A DNA stretch of 64,000 nucleotides from Thioalkalivibrio sulfidiphilus HL-EbGr7 (GTDB lineage Bacteria; Pseudomonadota; Gammaproteobacteria; Ectothiorhodospirales; Ectothiorhodospiraceae): NCBI RefSeq assembly GCF_000021985.1, contig NC_011901.1, positions 620,001 through 684,000 of the forward strand, read 5' to 3'. Under the pieces are notes generated by a model. That model was given only the letters and a program-made list of their open reading frames with translations. It searched no databases and was not told the origin of the DNA. A program made the translations under genes and the position numbers. How positions within the stretch are numbered: position 1 is the first letter of the stretch; every line of letters begins with the position of its first letter. Below are positions 28,795 to 37,873 of the stretch, piece after piece.

Positions 28795-30042
28795 TCAGCG
28801 ATAGACTGGAAACGCCTGTGTCAGCGTCGCGACGTGTTCGCGAACCTGGACAATGCGCCCGGGCTCCTGAGGTGAGTCAAGAACATCGGCGATTAGGTGC
28901 CCGACCTGACGCGCTTCGTCCTCGCGGAAACCGCGCGTGGTCATGGCGGGAGAACCGAGGCGAATGCCCGAGGTAACGAACGGCTTCTCGGGGTCGTTGG
29001 GGATGGCGTTTTTATTGACCGTGATGTGGGCCTCGCCGAGGACACGCTCGGCTTCCTTGCCGGTGATCTGCTTGGCGCGCAGGTCAACGAGCATCACATG
29101 GCTTTCGGTGCGGCCGGAGACGATGCGCAGGCCACGCGCGATCAAGGTGTCCGCCAGCACCGCTGCGTTCTTTATGACTTGTTGCTGGTAGGCCCGGAAC
29201 TCGGGTGTCATGGCTTCATTGAATGCGACCGCCTTGGCGGCAATCACGTGCATCAGCGGACCGCCCTGGATGCCGGGGAATATAGCCGAGTTGATCGCCT
29301 TCTCGTATTCGGCCTTCATCAGGATCACACCACCGCGCGGGCCGCGCAGGCTTTTGTGTGTAGTGGTGGTGACGAAGTCGGCATGAGGCACAGGGTTAGG
29401 GTAAACCCTGGCGGCGATCAGGCCTGCATAGTGCGCCATGTCCACCATGAAATACGCGCCCACTTCCTTCGCCACGCGCGCGATGCGCTCGAAGTCGATG
29501 CACAGCGCGAAGGCCGAGGCACCGGCGATGATGAGTTTCGGTTTGCTCGCGCGAGTCTTGCGCTCCAGGGCTTCGTAATCGATGTCTTCTTCGGCGTTCA
29601 GGCCGTAGCTCACCACATTGAACCATTTGCCGCTCATGTTCAGCGCCATGCCATGGGTGAGGTGACCGCCTTCGGCCAGGTTCATGCCCATAATGGTGTC
29701 GCCCGGTTGCAATATGGCGAAGAATACGCCTTGGTTGGCCTGGGAGCCGGAGTTCGGTTGCACGTTTGCGGCTTCGGCGCCAAACAGCGCCTTCACTCGG
29801 TCGATGGCCAGTTGTTCCACCACATCCACATGTTCGCAGCCGCCGTAATAGCGCTTGCCGGGATAACCTTCGGCGTATTTATTGGTGAGCTGGGATCCCT
29901 GCGCCGCCATGACGGCCGGTGAGGTGTAGTTTTCCGATGCGATCAGTTCAATATGCTCTTCCTGACGCCGGTTTTCGTTTTGAATGGCGTTGAATATTTC
30001 AGGGTCAATGCGATCCAGTCGGTATTGTTCGCGGTCAAACAT
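28795..30042 (-). CDS. glyA: Serine hydroxymethyltransferase
   Basis: A 415-residue PLP enzyme that converts serine and tetrahydrofolate to glycine and 5,10-methylene-THF. The PLP lysine is in [14 protein letters not shown] (about residue 229), and the substrate-binding patterns [18 protein letters not shown] and [14 protein letters not shown] are intact; the length is normal. It follows metE in the same direction with a 62-bp gap holding a hairpin. Methylene-THF feeds the folate pool used by MetE, so the pairing makes metabolic sense. Its GC is lower than that of the flanking core genes. A second glyA may exist elsewhere in the genome. Confidence 0.97.
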   Translation of the reverse strand: MFDREQYRLDRIDPEIFNAIQNENRRQEEHIELIASENYTSPAVMAAQGSQLTNKYAEGYPGKRYYGGCEHVDVVEQLAIDRVKALFGAEAANVQPNSGSQANQGVFFAILQPGDTIMGMNLAEGGHLTHGMALNMSGKWFNVVSYGLNAEEDIDYEALERKTRASKPKLIIAGASAFALCIDFERIARVAKEVGAYFMVDMAHYAGLIAARVYPNPVPHADFVTTTTHKSLRGPRGGVILMKAEYEKAINSAIFPGIQGGPLMHVIAAKAVAFNEAMTPEFRAYQQQVIKNAAVLADTLIARGLRIVSGRTESHVMLVDLRAKQITGKEAERVLGEAHITVNKNAIPNDPEKPFVTSGIRLGSPAMTTRGFREDEARQVGHLIADVLDSPQEPGRIVQVREHVATLTQAFPVYR

Positions 30043-30060
30043 AGTGAATCCTCAACCGAA

Positions 30061-30081
30061 ATCCCGGCAAAAAGCCGGGAT
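30061..30081 (-). terminator. Hairpin between metE and glyA
   Basis: ATCCCGGC-AAAAA-GCCGGGAT is a perfect 8-bp stem downstream of metE and upstream of glyA on the minus strand. The following T-tract is short, so it may attenuate rather than fully stop transcription into glyA. Confidence 0.55.
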
Positions 30082-30104
30082 GAAATAATTAATACAAAAA
30101 GCCG

Positions 30105-32402
30105 TTACGCCGCGTTTGCACGTAAGGCATTTGCCGCCGACACCATGTTTTGCAACGCCGGAATCACCTCACTCCATTGACGTGTCTTCAGGCCGCAGTC
30201 CGGGTTGACCCACAGGCGCTCCGCCGGAATACGTTCCGCCGCTTTGGTTATTAGATCCACTGCCTGCTCCACCGAGGGAATATTGGGCGAGTGAACATCG
30301 TAAACGCCGGGACCGATTTCATTCGGGTATTCAAATTTCTCGAACACATCCAGCAACTCCATGTCGGAACGCGAGGTCTCGATGGTGATGACGTCGGCAT
30401 CCATTGCGGCAATCGCCTCGATGATGTCATTGAACTCCGAGTAACACATGTGGGTGTGGATCTGGGTTTCATCACTGACACCGTTGGCCGTGATGCGGAA
30501 CGACTCCACAGCCCAGTTCAAATACTCCTTCCATTGCGACTTGCGCAACGGTAGGCCTTCACGCAGCGCCGCTTCGTCAATCTGAATCACGTGTACACCG
30601 GCGGCTTCCAGGTCCAGAACTTCCTTGCGCACGGCCAAGGCTAGTTGCAAGCAGGACTCACTGCGCGGCTGATCGTCGCGCACGAAGGACCAGTTGAGGA
30701 TGGTGACCGGGCCGGTGAGCATGCCCTTCATCGGCTTGTCGGTGAGCGATTGCGCGTACTTGATCCACCCCACGGTCATCGCCTTCGGGCGGCTGATGTC
30801 GCCGAACAGGATAGGCGGTTTGACGCAGCGTGAACCGTACGACTGCACCCAGCCGAACTGGCTGAACACATAACCGTCCAGTTGCTCGCCGAAGTATTCC
30901 ACCATGTCGTTGCGCTCGGCTTCACCATGCACCAGCACGTCCAGACCGAGTTTTTCCTGTTCTCGCACGGCGTGTTCGATTTCGGCTTTCATTTTTGCCG
31001 TGTATTCATCGACAGAAATTTTCTGCTTCTTGTAGGCCAGGCGCGCTTGACGGATATCCGGCGTCTGTGGGAAGGAGCCGATAGTGGTGGTCGGATACAC
31101 CGGCAGATTCAGGTGCACACGTTGTTTGGCGGCGCGCGCGGCATAATGGCTCTGACGCTTGCCCATTTCGGGGGTGATATTTCTTACGGCGGCTTTTACC
31201 GCCGGATTGTGAACACGCCCGGAGTTCTTGCGACTGTCGATGGCGGTCTGGTTGGTGGCCAGTTCGTCGGCAACGGTTGCGCGGCCCTGGTTGATGGCTT
31301 TGCCCAGCACAGCGAGTTCCGCTAGTTTCTGTTTGGCAAAGGCCAGCCAGCTACGGATATCGGCATCCAGTGTTTCTTCGCTGTCCAGATCCACCGGCAC
31401 ATGCAGCAGTGAGCAAGACGGCGCAATCCACAAGCGCTCACCGAGTTTCTCGGCAATGGGCTCAAGCCAGTCGAGCGTGGCATTCAGGTCGGTTTTCCAG
31501 ATATTGCGGCCGTCAATCGCACCGATGGACAGCACTTTATGGCCCGGCAGCCAGTCCACGACCTTGCTGATCTCGTCACGGCCACGCACCGCATCCACAT
31601 GCAGACCCGCCACCGGCAGATTGCAGGCCAGTTGCAGGTTGTCCTGCAAGGTGCCGAAGTAGGTGGCCAGTAATAATTTTAACCTTGCTCTTTTCAATGA
31701 GTGATAACTCTGTTCGAAGGCGTGCTGCCAGTCGGCATCGAGTTCGGTCACGAGGATGGGTTCATCGACCTGCACCCACTCCACGCCCTGTGCGGCCAGC
31801 GTTTCGAGCAGTTCAGCGTAGACCGGCAGCAGGCGCTCAAGCAGGGCCAGCTTTTCTGAGTCGTCCTTGGCCTTGCCGAGCGCCAGATAAGTCACCGGGC
31901 CGATGATCACCGGCTTGGCCTTGACGGAATGTGCTTTCGCTTCGGCCAGTTGCTCCAGCAGGCGCGAGGCATCCAGCTTGAACTTAGTGGCGGCGGTGAA
32001 TTCGGGGACGATGTAGTGATAGTTGGTATCGAACCACTTGGTCATCTCGCCGGCCGCCACACCATCGCACGCGCCACCGCAATGCGCCTCGGCGGACTCG
32101 GCAGAGCGGCCGCGGGCGACGCGGAAGTAGTTGTCCAGCATGTCGCCATGAAAGCTGCTAACGCGCTCGGGCAAGTTGCCCAGGGTGAAACTCATGTCCA
32201 GCATCTGATCGTAAAACGAAAAGTCGCCGACCGGCGCGAGATCCAGCGCCGACTGGTCCCGCCAATGGCGCTGACGAAGCTCGGTGCCGAGTGCCTTGAG
32301 TTCTTCGAGGGATGACTGTCCTTTCCAGTAGGATTCGAGGGCGAACTTCAGTTCGCGCCTGACGCCGATGCGCGGGAAGCCGAGATTATGCGTGCGTGCC
32401 AT
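30105..32402 (-). CDS. metE: Cobalamin-independent methionine synthase
   Basis: A 765-residue MetE (5-methyltetrahydropteroyltriglutamate-homocysteine methyltransferase). The first residues TLGFPRIG-type pattern ([18 protein letters not shown]) and the C-terminal zinc site are intact: [10 protein letters not shown] gives His and Cys, [14 protein letters not shown] the region with the Glu ligand and homocysteine contacts, [11 protein letters not shown] the last Cys. It makes methionine without B12. It is divergent from metR with a MetR box in between. Its GC is distinctly below the core average here, as for glyA and metR, suggesting a separate origin for the block. Confidence 0.97.
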   Translation of the reverse strand: MARTHNLGFPRIGVRRELKFALESYWKGQSSLEELKALGTELRQRHWRDQSALDLAPVGDFSFYDQMLDMSFTLGNLPERVSSFHGDMLDNYFRVARGRSAESAEAHCGGACDGVAAGEMTKWFDTNYHYIVPEFTAATKFKLDASRLLEQLAEAKAHSVKAKPVIIGPVTYLALGKAKDDSEKLALLERLLPVYAELLETLAAQGVEWVQVDEPILVTELDADWQHAFEQSYHSLKRARLKLLLATYFGTLQDNLQLACNLPVAGLHVDAVRGRDEISKVVDWLPGHKVLSIGAIDGRNIWKTDLNATLDWLEPIAEKLGERLWIAPSCSLLHVPVDLDSEETLDADIRSWLAFAKQKLAELAVLGKAINQGRATVADELATNQTAIDSRKNSGRVHNPAVKAAVRNITPEMGKRQSHYAARAAKQRVHLNLPVYPTTTIGSFPQTPDIRQARLAYKKQKISVDEYTAKMKAEIEHAVREQEKLGLDVLVHGEAERNDMVEYFGEQLDGYVFSQFGWVQSYGSRCVKPPILFGDISRPKAMTVGWIKYAQSLTDKPMKGMLTGPVTILNWSFVRDDQPRSESCLQLALAVRKEVLDLEAAGVHVIQIDEAALREGLPLRKSQWKEYLNWAVESFRITANGVSDETQIHTHMCYSEFNDIIEAIAAMDADVITIETSRSDMELLDVFEKFEYPNEIGPGVYDVHSPNIPSVEQAVDLITKAAERIPAERLWVNPDCGLKTRQWSEVIPALQNMVSAANALRANAA

Positions 32403-32486
32403 GTATCTGCCTTCATGTTATTAAATGATGGCGCCATCCTACGTTGTTCAGTCCATGAAAAAAAATGGTATTATTTCATTTATCTA

Positions 32487-32499
32487 TGAATTCTATTCA
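32487..32499. promoter_or_regulatory. MetR box
   Basis: TGAA-TTCTA-TTCA matches the MetR consensus TGAA-N5-TTCA exactly and lies in the 114-bp gap between the divergent metE and metR genes. In enterobacteria MetR with homocysteine activates metE from such a site. Confidence 0.75.
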
Positions 32500-32516
32500 C
32501 ACATGGTAATGCCGGC

Positions 32517-33437
32517 ATGGCCATCCTGGAACGTATCCATCTCGAAATCATCCGCGCCGTCGAACAACACGGCTCGTTGACCGCGGCGGCGGACAAACTG
32601 CATCTTACCCAGTCCGCCCTCAGTCACACCGTGCGCAAGCTGGAGGAACAGCTCGGCACCGCTATCTGGTACCGCGAGGGCCGCAGTCTGCGCCCCACCC
32701 AGGCCGGCGAATATCTGCTGAGCGTGGCCAAGCGGCTGCTGCCGCAGCTCGCGCACGCCGAGGAACGATTGCGCCAGTTCGCCCAGGGTGAACGCGGCAC
32801 GCTGCGCATCGGCATGGAATGCCACCCCTGTTACCAATGGTTGCTTAAAATCGTGGCGCCCTATCTCACCGCCTGGCCGGCGGTGGATGTGGACGTAATC
32901 CAAAAATTCCAGTTTGGCGGCATCGGCGCGTTATTCGGCTACGAGATCGATATGCTGGTGACGCCCGACCCGCTCTATAAGCCCGGCCTCACCTTCGAGC
33001 CGGTGTTCGATTACGAGCAGGTGCTGGTAGTCGGCCCACAACACCCGCTGCACAACGCCAGGCATGTGCAACCGCGGCAATTGGCCGACGAGACGCTGAT
33101 CACCTATCCGGTGGAGACCGACCGGCTCGATATCTACACCCAGTTCCTCACGCCGGCCGGCATCAGCCCGAAGCGCCACAAGCCCATCGAGACCACCGAC
33201 ATCATGCTGCAGATGGTCGCCAGCGGGCGGGGAGTCGCCGCATTGCCACGCTGGCTGGTGGAGGAAAACACCGCCAAGTTTGATGTCACGCCGGTGAGAC
33301 TGGGGAGAAAGGGAGTGGCCAAGCAGATCTTTCTGGGATTCCGTGATGTCGATGCCGACATCGACTATCTGCGTGCTTTTGTCGACCTGGCGCGGGCTCG
33401 ACCTCACCCTCTGCGGCAATCGGATGATCACCCTTGA
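32517..33437 (+). CDS. metR: LysR-family regulator of methionine biosynthesis
   Basis: A 306-residue LysR regulator. The N-terminal winged helix reads MAILERIHLEIIRAVEQHGS ... LTAAADKLHLTQSALSHTVRKLEEQLG, and the rest is the two-lobed effector domain (RIGMECHPCYQWLLKIV at its start is a MetR hallmark). Homocysteine is the known effector. The gene is divergent from metE and shares a MetR box with it. The 3' neighbour was a B12-riboswitch-controlled gene now lost at an IS. Confidence 0.93.
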   Translation: MAILERIHLEIIRAVEQHGSLTAAADKLHLTQSALSHTVRKLEEQLGTAIWYREGRSLRPTQAGEYLLSVAKRLLPQLAHAEERLRQFAQGERGTLRIGMECHPCYQWLLKIVAPYLTAWPAVDVDVIQKFQFGGIGALFGYEIDMLVTPDPLYKPGLTFEPVFDYEQVLVVGPQHPLHNARHVQPRQLADETLITYPVETDRLDIYTQFLTPAGISPKRHKPIETTDIMLQMVASGRGVAALPRWLVEENTAKFDVTPVRLGRKGVAKQIFLGFRDVDADIDYLRAFVDLARARPHPLRQSDDHP

Positions 33438-33474
33438 CGTGCACTAGGGATTGGCCTATCTCGGGCTCCTGATC

Positions 33475-33687
33475 CGGTTCAACCACAATATCTTGTGGTT
33501 GTGACAACAGGGAACCCGGTGTGAATCCGGGACTGTCGCGCAGCGGTATCGGGGAACGAGGGTCACATGCAGGCACTATCCGTCAGGATGGGAAGCCGTG
33601 ATCCAAGGTGAAGCGTCCAGATTTTCCAGTGGATGCTTCGTGCCCCCAAGTCCGAATACCTGCCGGAAGGGCATCTGTTTGATGCCC
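33475..33687 (+). promoter_or_regulatory. Cobalamin riboswitch with no gene behind it
   Basis: The conserved core of the B12 element is visible in order: GGGAACCCGGTGTGAATCC (33510-33528), GGGACTGTCGCGCAGCGGTA (33529-33549 region), a variable arm with GGGAAGCCGTGATCC, and the 3' hallmark CCGAATACCTGCC (33652-33664). It is followed by GGGCATC-tgttt-GATGCCC (33669-33687), a hairpin that could be the expression platform. On the plus strand the next thing is the left end of the IS5 element, whose transposase runs the other way. The regulated gene (btuB or another B12 gene is usual) is missing. Confidence 0.88.
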
Positions 33688-33708
33688 ACAGCCCGGGCCT
33701 CGCGTTAA

Positions 33709-34881
33709 GGAACGTCTGATTAAGTGATCTCGGGTAGCTGGCCGGGGCACATCAAGGATGACATGTCGTTTCCTTAGTCAGTTTGGGACCGGATTTGCCG
33801 TTTTTTGATCGATCCCGGCCGATTCACGGCCCAATCCACGGTCACCGGGCGCACCTATCCTGCTGTACGCAACAACTGGCGCCTCGCCAGATACAGATTC
33901 GACAGCGCAAACAGGGTCGTCAGCTGGGCCGTGTTCTTGGCCAAACCCCGGTAGCGCACCTTGGTATATCCAAACTGGCGCTTGATCACCCGAAACGGAT
34001 GTTCCACCCGTGCTCGAAGCTGGGACAGGCGATGATTGATCTCGCGCTTCCACTCAGGCAGTTCCCGGCCCCTCTGGCGCTTGAACGGGAAACACCACAG
34101 CGGGCCGCTGGCCGGATCACTCGCCGCCAGGTTGCGCTCCCGGGTCGTGTAGCCCTTGTCCCCATGTACTTCCTGCTCATCACCGTGCAGCAGGGTATCG
34201 GTGAGCTTCACGTCCGGCACCTTTGCCGCCGTGCCCACCACCGTGTGCACCAGGCCATGAGCAGTATCCACACCCACATGGGCCTTCATGCCGAGGTACC
34301 ACTGGTTGCCCTTCTTCGTCGAACTCATCTCCGGATCACGCTTGCCCTCAGCGTTCTTCGTGGAGGTCGGCGCAGCAATCAGGGTGGCATCGACCATCGT
34401 GCCCTTGCGCAGGATCAGGCCACGCTCGCCCAAAAGACCGTTGATCTCATCGAGCAGCGCACCTGCCAGGCCATGGCGTTCGAGCAGGTGACGGAACTTA
34501 CAAATGGTACTCTCGTCAGGGATGGCCTCCACCGTGGCATCCAGGCCCGCGAACTCACGCAGCAGCGGGATATCGTGCAACGCCTCTTCCATGGCCGGGT
34601 CGGAATAAGCAAACCACTGCTGCATGAAGTGGGTGCGCAGCATGATCTCAAGCCCGATCGGGTGGCGCCCATTGCCGGGCTTGGGGTAGTAGGGCTCGAT
34701 CAAGGCCACCAGCCGGGACCAGGGCACTACCTGGTTCATCTCGGCCAGAAACTGTGCTTTGCGGGTCTTCTTGGGATGCTTCACAAAGCCCGAATCATTC
34801 AAGCCCAACTGTTTCATGGTGCGACCTGTTGCTCCGAGAGGATGGTTCAGTGATTATCCCATGCGGCGGGACTTAATCAGA
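33709..34881. mobile_element. IS5-family insertion sequence with unequal ends
   Basis: The left end reads GGAACGTCTGATTAAGT after TTAA (33705-33708), a YTAR-type IS5 target. The right end keeps only ACTTAATCAGA (34871-34881), matching the inner 11 bp of the left end; the outer six bases and the second TTAA are absent and the sequence passes straight into truncated dndD. So the element is complete or nearly so but its right flank is a rearranged junction. Confidence 0.85.
33855..34817 (-). CDS. IS5-family transposase
   Basis: A 320-residue DDE transposase of the IS5 group, apparently intact. The N-terminus has the IS5-type FLAEMNQVVPWSRLVALIEP pattern, with HPIGLEIMLRTHFMQQWFAY after it. Catalytic residues are in GTMVDATLIAAP (first Asp), EVHGDKGYTTRERN (second Asp) and RARVEHPFRVIKRQFGYTK (Glu). 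Length is normal for the group (about 326). It could in principle mobilise elements with similar ends, but the two MITEs in this window have different terminal repeats. Confidence 0.93.
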   Translation of the reverse strand: MKQLGLNDSGFVKHPKKTRKAQFLAEMNQVVPWSRLVALIEPYYPKPGNGRHPIGLEIMLRTHFMQQWFAYSDPAMEEALHDIPLLREFAGLDATVEAIPDESTICKFRHLLERHGLAGALLDEINGLLGERGLILRKGTMVDATLIAAPTSTKNAEGKRDPEMSSTKKGNQWYLGMKAHVGVDTAHGLVHTVVGTAAKVPDVKLTDTLLHGDEQEVHGDKGYTTRERNLAASDPASGPLWCFPFKRQRGRELPEWKREINHRLSQLRARVEHPFRVIKRQFGYTKVRYRGLAKNTAQLTTLFALSNLYLARRQLLRTAG

Positions 34882-35357
34882 GAAGAACGGCACAAGCTCC
34901 CGAGGCAGAAATTCGTCAAGTCGTGCCTCAGCGACCTCGCCGGCCAACGGCTGTCCGTCGACTTCTACTTCCAAGATTTCACTATCCGGCGAAAATATGT
35001 GGCCGTTGATCGTCCAGTTTCGACGAGCGACTAGCTCAACGCGGTTCGGAGGCCCAACCTCTATAGAGACCGAGCAAGCGGTTGCTCCGTCCGCTTTAGC
35101 CTCCCGATTCAAGATCCCGGACCACTTGTCCCCATCTCCTAACACATAGGCGCTTCTGGACATGGACCTTCGTTGCGTCTTGTCTTCTGTACCCAAAAAA
35201 AGAAGCTTTACCGCATTAAGGAGACTCGTTTTTCCAAACCCATTGCGCCCCATGACGAGGGTCAGACGACCATCGCCATTTTTTTGGGTGCTAACTCGAA
35301 TGTCTGCTCCCCCCGATACGAGAACAAATTATTGAGCGTGATCCTGTGAAAAATCAT
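34873..35357 (-). pseudogene. dndD: dndD fragment, frameshifted and cut by an IS
   Basis: The 5' end of an SMC-like ATPase gene of the DNA phosphorothioation system. From ATG 35357 the frame reads MIFHRITLNNLFSYRGEQTF and then shifts at a run of seven A (35279-35285); with eight A it would continue NGDGRLTLVMGRNGFGKTSL, the Walker A. The sequence goes on to LPRELVPFF, just before the family's FFDGE motif, and ends at the IS5 end, which supplies the stop (TAA). About three quarters of the protein is missing. The start overlaps the preceding small gene (ATGA). Confidence 0.85.
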
Positions 35358-35554
35358 ACGGCGTTTTCCTCATTTGATTGAGCAACGCTAATCAATTCGG
35401 ACAACTTCCGGCGCAACTCCGGACGAGCACCCCACCGATCAAGATTCGTAAACTCTACTTCGAGTGCCAATACCTTTCCTACAATGTCAGGATTCAATCC
35501 ACGCTCCGCAGCGATATCCTCTAGCATTGTTTGTTCGTTCTCATTTAGTGGCAT
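35354..35554 (-). CDS. Small dnd-associated protein, 66 aa
   Basis: A 66-residue, acidic, helical protein (MPLNENEQTMLEDIAAERGL...) encoded between dndC and dndD, overlapping the stop of dndC by 10 bp and the start of dndD by 4 bp. Small proteins in this position are known in some DNA phosphorothioation loci and are annotated as DNA-modification-system-associated small proteins; the function is not known. It is not DndE by sequence. Confidence in coding comes from tight overlap on both sides. Confidence 0.7.
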   Translation of the reverse strand: MPLNENEQTMLEDIAAERGLNPDIVGKVLALEVEFTNLDRWGARPELRRKLSELISVAQSNEENAV

Positions 35555-36681
35555 AGGCCCCCCCCCCGTTTGATGGTTCGTCCGAATTTTGCAGACAGCT
35601 TGATAGCCGTGTCATTGAGATCGAACTCGCTGGACCAAACAGATTGAATGTAATCGATCTCATCATCGCTGATTAAGCGAATACCCACTTTTCCTTCTAT
35701 GTGCAGAAGATGCTCGAGTATTTCCTGTCGCGCGACGGGCGTGAAAGGCCCCGGACCTTCGGATCCATCTCTTCTTCTGTTCATGCGTACATGTGGCTGT
35801 TCGCGGAACTCCTTCAACCAGCTTCGAAAATCAGCAAGTGGTTTCATCCATGCATCGCCGGTCTGGATGAAGCCTTCCATGCTCTTATCTAACTTGACAA
35901 CGGTACAGGTCCAACATCCGAATCGACCTCCTCCGCATGACGGCGTATTCAAGTCCATTACCACAGGGCACTCACCACCAATGGCTTGTCGATACAAGCT
36001 AATGATTTGGTCATGTGGATACTTCCATGCTGGTGGGTTATGTGTGTAGAGGAAATCCCAGACCTCATCATCAGTCCAAGTGGCGATCGGCGCGAGTACG
36101 AAGGCATTGGGTATTTCGTGGTGGGCGTTTAGGTTTCTGAAATTCTTTACTCGGGATTCCATTCCCTTCTTACGGATCGTACTTTCAGCAGTACGCGAGC
36201 CCAAGAGCAGGATAACGCTCCCATGCTTCGCCGTTATCTTATCGATGGCTCTTCTGCTGGGCTTGATCTTCATCGTTGTAGTGCACCAGCGAAACCATCT
36301 CGTCGGCGGAGGGTAGCCACGACCGATCAACTTGCTCCAGAAGGTCTCAGGTACAGCTGGCCGCACCATCTCGCATATAAGCGGCAAGTTCCGTCGCTCG
36401 GCATCTTTTTGTACCGCGGTGAGAACGTCGCGTACGTAATTGACGATATTCGGCGCCTCGACCTGCGTGTCGGAAGAGATCACGTAGACGGGCTTTATCG
36501 CGTGTTTGCCTAACTCGACGAGAACGTCGTAAACCAGGTGCAAAACGAGCGTTGAGTCTTTGCCGCCTGAATACGCCACAATCCACGGACGCCCATCTGC
36601 GAGATATGCCTCTTTGAGGGCAGTTTTCGTCTCGGCAACTAGATCAGCCCCATTGGTTGCTGTCGCAAAAACCTCAGCCAT
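35545..36681 (-). CDS. dndC: DNA phosphorothioation protein DndC
   Basis: A 378-residue PAPS-reductase-like ATP pyrophosphatase. The PP-loop SGGKDST is in WIVAYSGGKDSTLVLHLVYD (about residues 35-54). Cysteines in GGGRFGCWTCTVVKLDKSM could hold the iron-sulfur cluster of DndC. DndC activates DNA during sulfur incorporation with DndA/IscS, DndD and DndE. It is somewhat shorter than many DndC proteins. No dndB or dndE is present and dndD is truncated, so phosphorothioation from this locus alone is unlikely. GC is lower than that of the core genes. Confidence 0.88.
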   Translation of the reverse strand: MAEVFATATNGADLVAETKTALKEAYLADGRPWIVAYSGGKDSTLVLHLVYDVLVELGKHAIKPVYVISSDTQVEAPNIVNYVRDVLTAVQKDAERRNLPLICEMVRPAVPETFWSKLIGRGYPPPTRWFRWCTTTMKIKPSRRAIDKITAKHGSVILLLGSRTAESTIRKKGMESRVKNFRNLNAHHEIPNAFVLAPIATWTDDEVWDFLYTHNPPAWKYPHDQIISLYRQAIGGECPVVMDLNTPSCGGGRFGCWTCTVVKLDKSMEGFIQTGDAWMKPLADFRSWLKEFREQPHVRMNRRRDGSEGPGPFTPVARQEILEHLLHIEGKVGIRLISDDEIDYIQSVWSSEFDLNDTAIKLSAKFGRTIKRGGGLCH

Positions 36682-37112
36682 GTATATTCACCGCTCATTC
36701 AAATCAGAGAAGGACCAAGAAGATGTCGCAGTGGCAACTGCCTTGCGTTGCCTCGGGAGTATGCATAAACGTTATGCCGCACTCCGCAGATCAACCTCGT
36801 TTCTAATTTATTGTCATTTGAGGCTTAGTGAGTGTCGCATATGTTGCGTCCGTTGGCAGTCAAACCTCACCACCCTGATCCCAACGGGGCGGTGAGGTTT
36901 GACTTGGACAAGTCATTGTTACAACTGGAAATTGCCTTGATTCGGCGCAAAATCTCCGCTGATATGGCCAGTTTCACCCATTAGATCGGTCCTGTAAGCC
37001 GCAGAGAGGCTAGGCGCAAGTCATCGATGCTCAGAGGTGTCATTTGGGCCCTGAACTTAGTCATTATGGCCGAAATCGAGCGATGTTTAGACGTCATTTC
37101 CTTTTATATCAG
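36682..37112. other. Gene-free stretch upstream of dndC with inverted and direct repeats
   Basis: No gene is supported. It contains a perfect 12-bp inverted repeat, TCAAACCTCACC (36860-36871) with GGTGAGGTTTGA (36891-36902), and copy 1 of a diverged 110-bp repeat (36906-37015) that begins GGACAAGTCATTGTTA and ends near TGTAAGCCGCAGAG; copy 2 is at 39211-39321. Base composition is lower in GC than the core. Confidence 0.5.
36906..37015 (+). repeat. Diverged direct repeat, copy 1
   Basis: Shares GGACAAGTCATTGTTA, ATTCGG-rich middle, TTTCACCC and CTGTAAGCCGC with copy 2 at 39211-39321, same orientation; about 70% identical by eye. The two copies bracket the hsdR fragment and fic gene. Confidence 0.65.
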
Positions 37113-37262
37113 TCACTTGTTGAAGTCAGACCCCGCGATCCGCCCAGCTGGAGATACGCCGCCCAGGCCGCGAGCCTGCATGTTGGCCAGTATGCGATCG
37201 TCGTACTCGTTGCGCAGAACGTCCCGAATGAAATGGTCCTTGTTAGCGGTATAGATCAGCAT
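37113..37262 (-). CDS. Short open frame, possible gene fragment (49 aa)
   Basis: ATG at 37262 opens a frame reading MLIYTANKDHFIRDVLRNEY and ending GRIAGSDFNK, which has a natural amino-acid composition, unlike shadow frames here. It begins inside the end of the hsdR fragment in another frame. I do not recognise it; it may be a piece of another accessory gene joined at the hsdR break. Confidence 0.3.
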   Translation of the reverse strand: MLIYTANKDHFIRDVLRNEYDDRILANMQARGLGGVSPAGRIAGSDFNK

Positions 37263-37678
37263 GGAATCAGTGCCTGCGGCGCGAGGAGAAATCGCGAGGT
37301 GAGGGAGGCTTCAGATGTCTCAGGGTAGTCAGGGCCGTTGGTGAAGCGGGTCTCCACGCCGGTGGACTGGTAGGCGAAGGGCAGGGGGTTATCCCAGCGG
37401 GGGAGATCGGCTGGCAAGCCCTGGGTGTAGCGCTCGGCCTGCACCTCGACGCCGCTCAGGGTGGCGCCCGCCTTCTTGGCCTCGATCACCCCGGCGGCCT
37501 GGCCGTCCACATAGAGCAGGTAGTCGGCGAAGCCGTGGCCGGGCAGGGGGAATTCGCGGATGGCCACGCCCCGGGCGGCGTGGATGCTGGCCCGGTCGGC
37601 GTCCTGCACGGACCAGCCGGCAGCGGTAAGCAGCCGGTCGATCTCCCTGCGCGCTTGTTGTTCGGGTTGTGGTGACAT
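37256..37678 (-). pseudogene. hsdR N-terminal fragment (copy 2)
   Basis: 140 codons of a type I R subunit of a different kind from the intact one: [20 protein letters not shown], then the nuclease core HGFADYLLYVDGQAAGVIEAKK (D...E-x-K), then QAERYTQGLPADLPRW and STGVETRFTNG. Homology stops at that point and the frame closes soon after; the helicase part is absent. The 5' region is repeated at 19854-19988. Confidence 0.88.
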
Positions 37679-37753
37679 GCCGTGTCTTGGCGCTCTGGTC
37701 TTCCCCTGGATGAGAAAAATATCACAAAACGGCGGGTTGGCCGGAAAAGCGGA

Positions 37754-37830
37754 CCGCCAAGGGCGCGAAGGAATCCCGGTGGAAAACCCTTGCGCCCTTC
37801 GCGCATGCCTTTGCCTACCTTCGCGGTGGA
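37754..37830. repeat. Hairpin element inserted between fic and hsdR fragment
   Basis: Arms CCGCCAAGGGCGCGAAGG and, complementary, CTTGCGCCCTTCGCGC plus CCTTCGCGGTGG. The same junction at 19988-20078 lacks this stretch of about 105 bp (37746-37853), so it is an insertion in one of two copies of the site. Confidence 0.75.
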
Positions 37831-37873
37831 CTTTTCGGTTGTTCAGCACCTCGGATGGACAGGCGGCAGATGC

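Noticed and set aside
33438-33710. Riboswitch as control of the transposase gene
   Set aside because: The transposase is on the opposite strand, and the IS end lies right behind the riboswitch, so it cannot be its leader.
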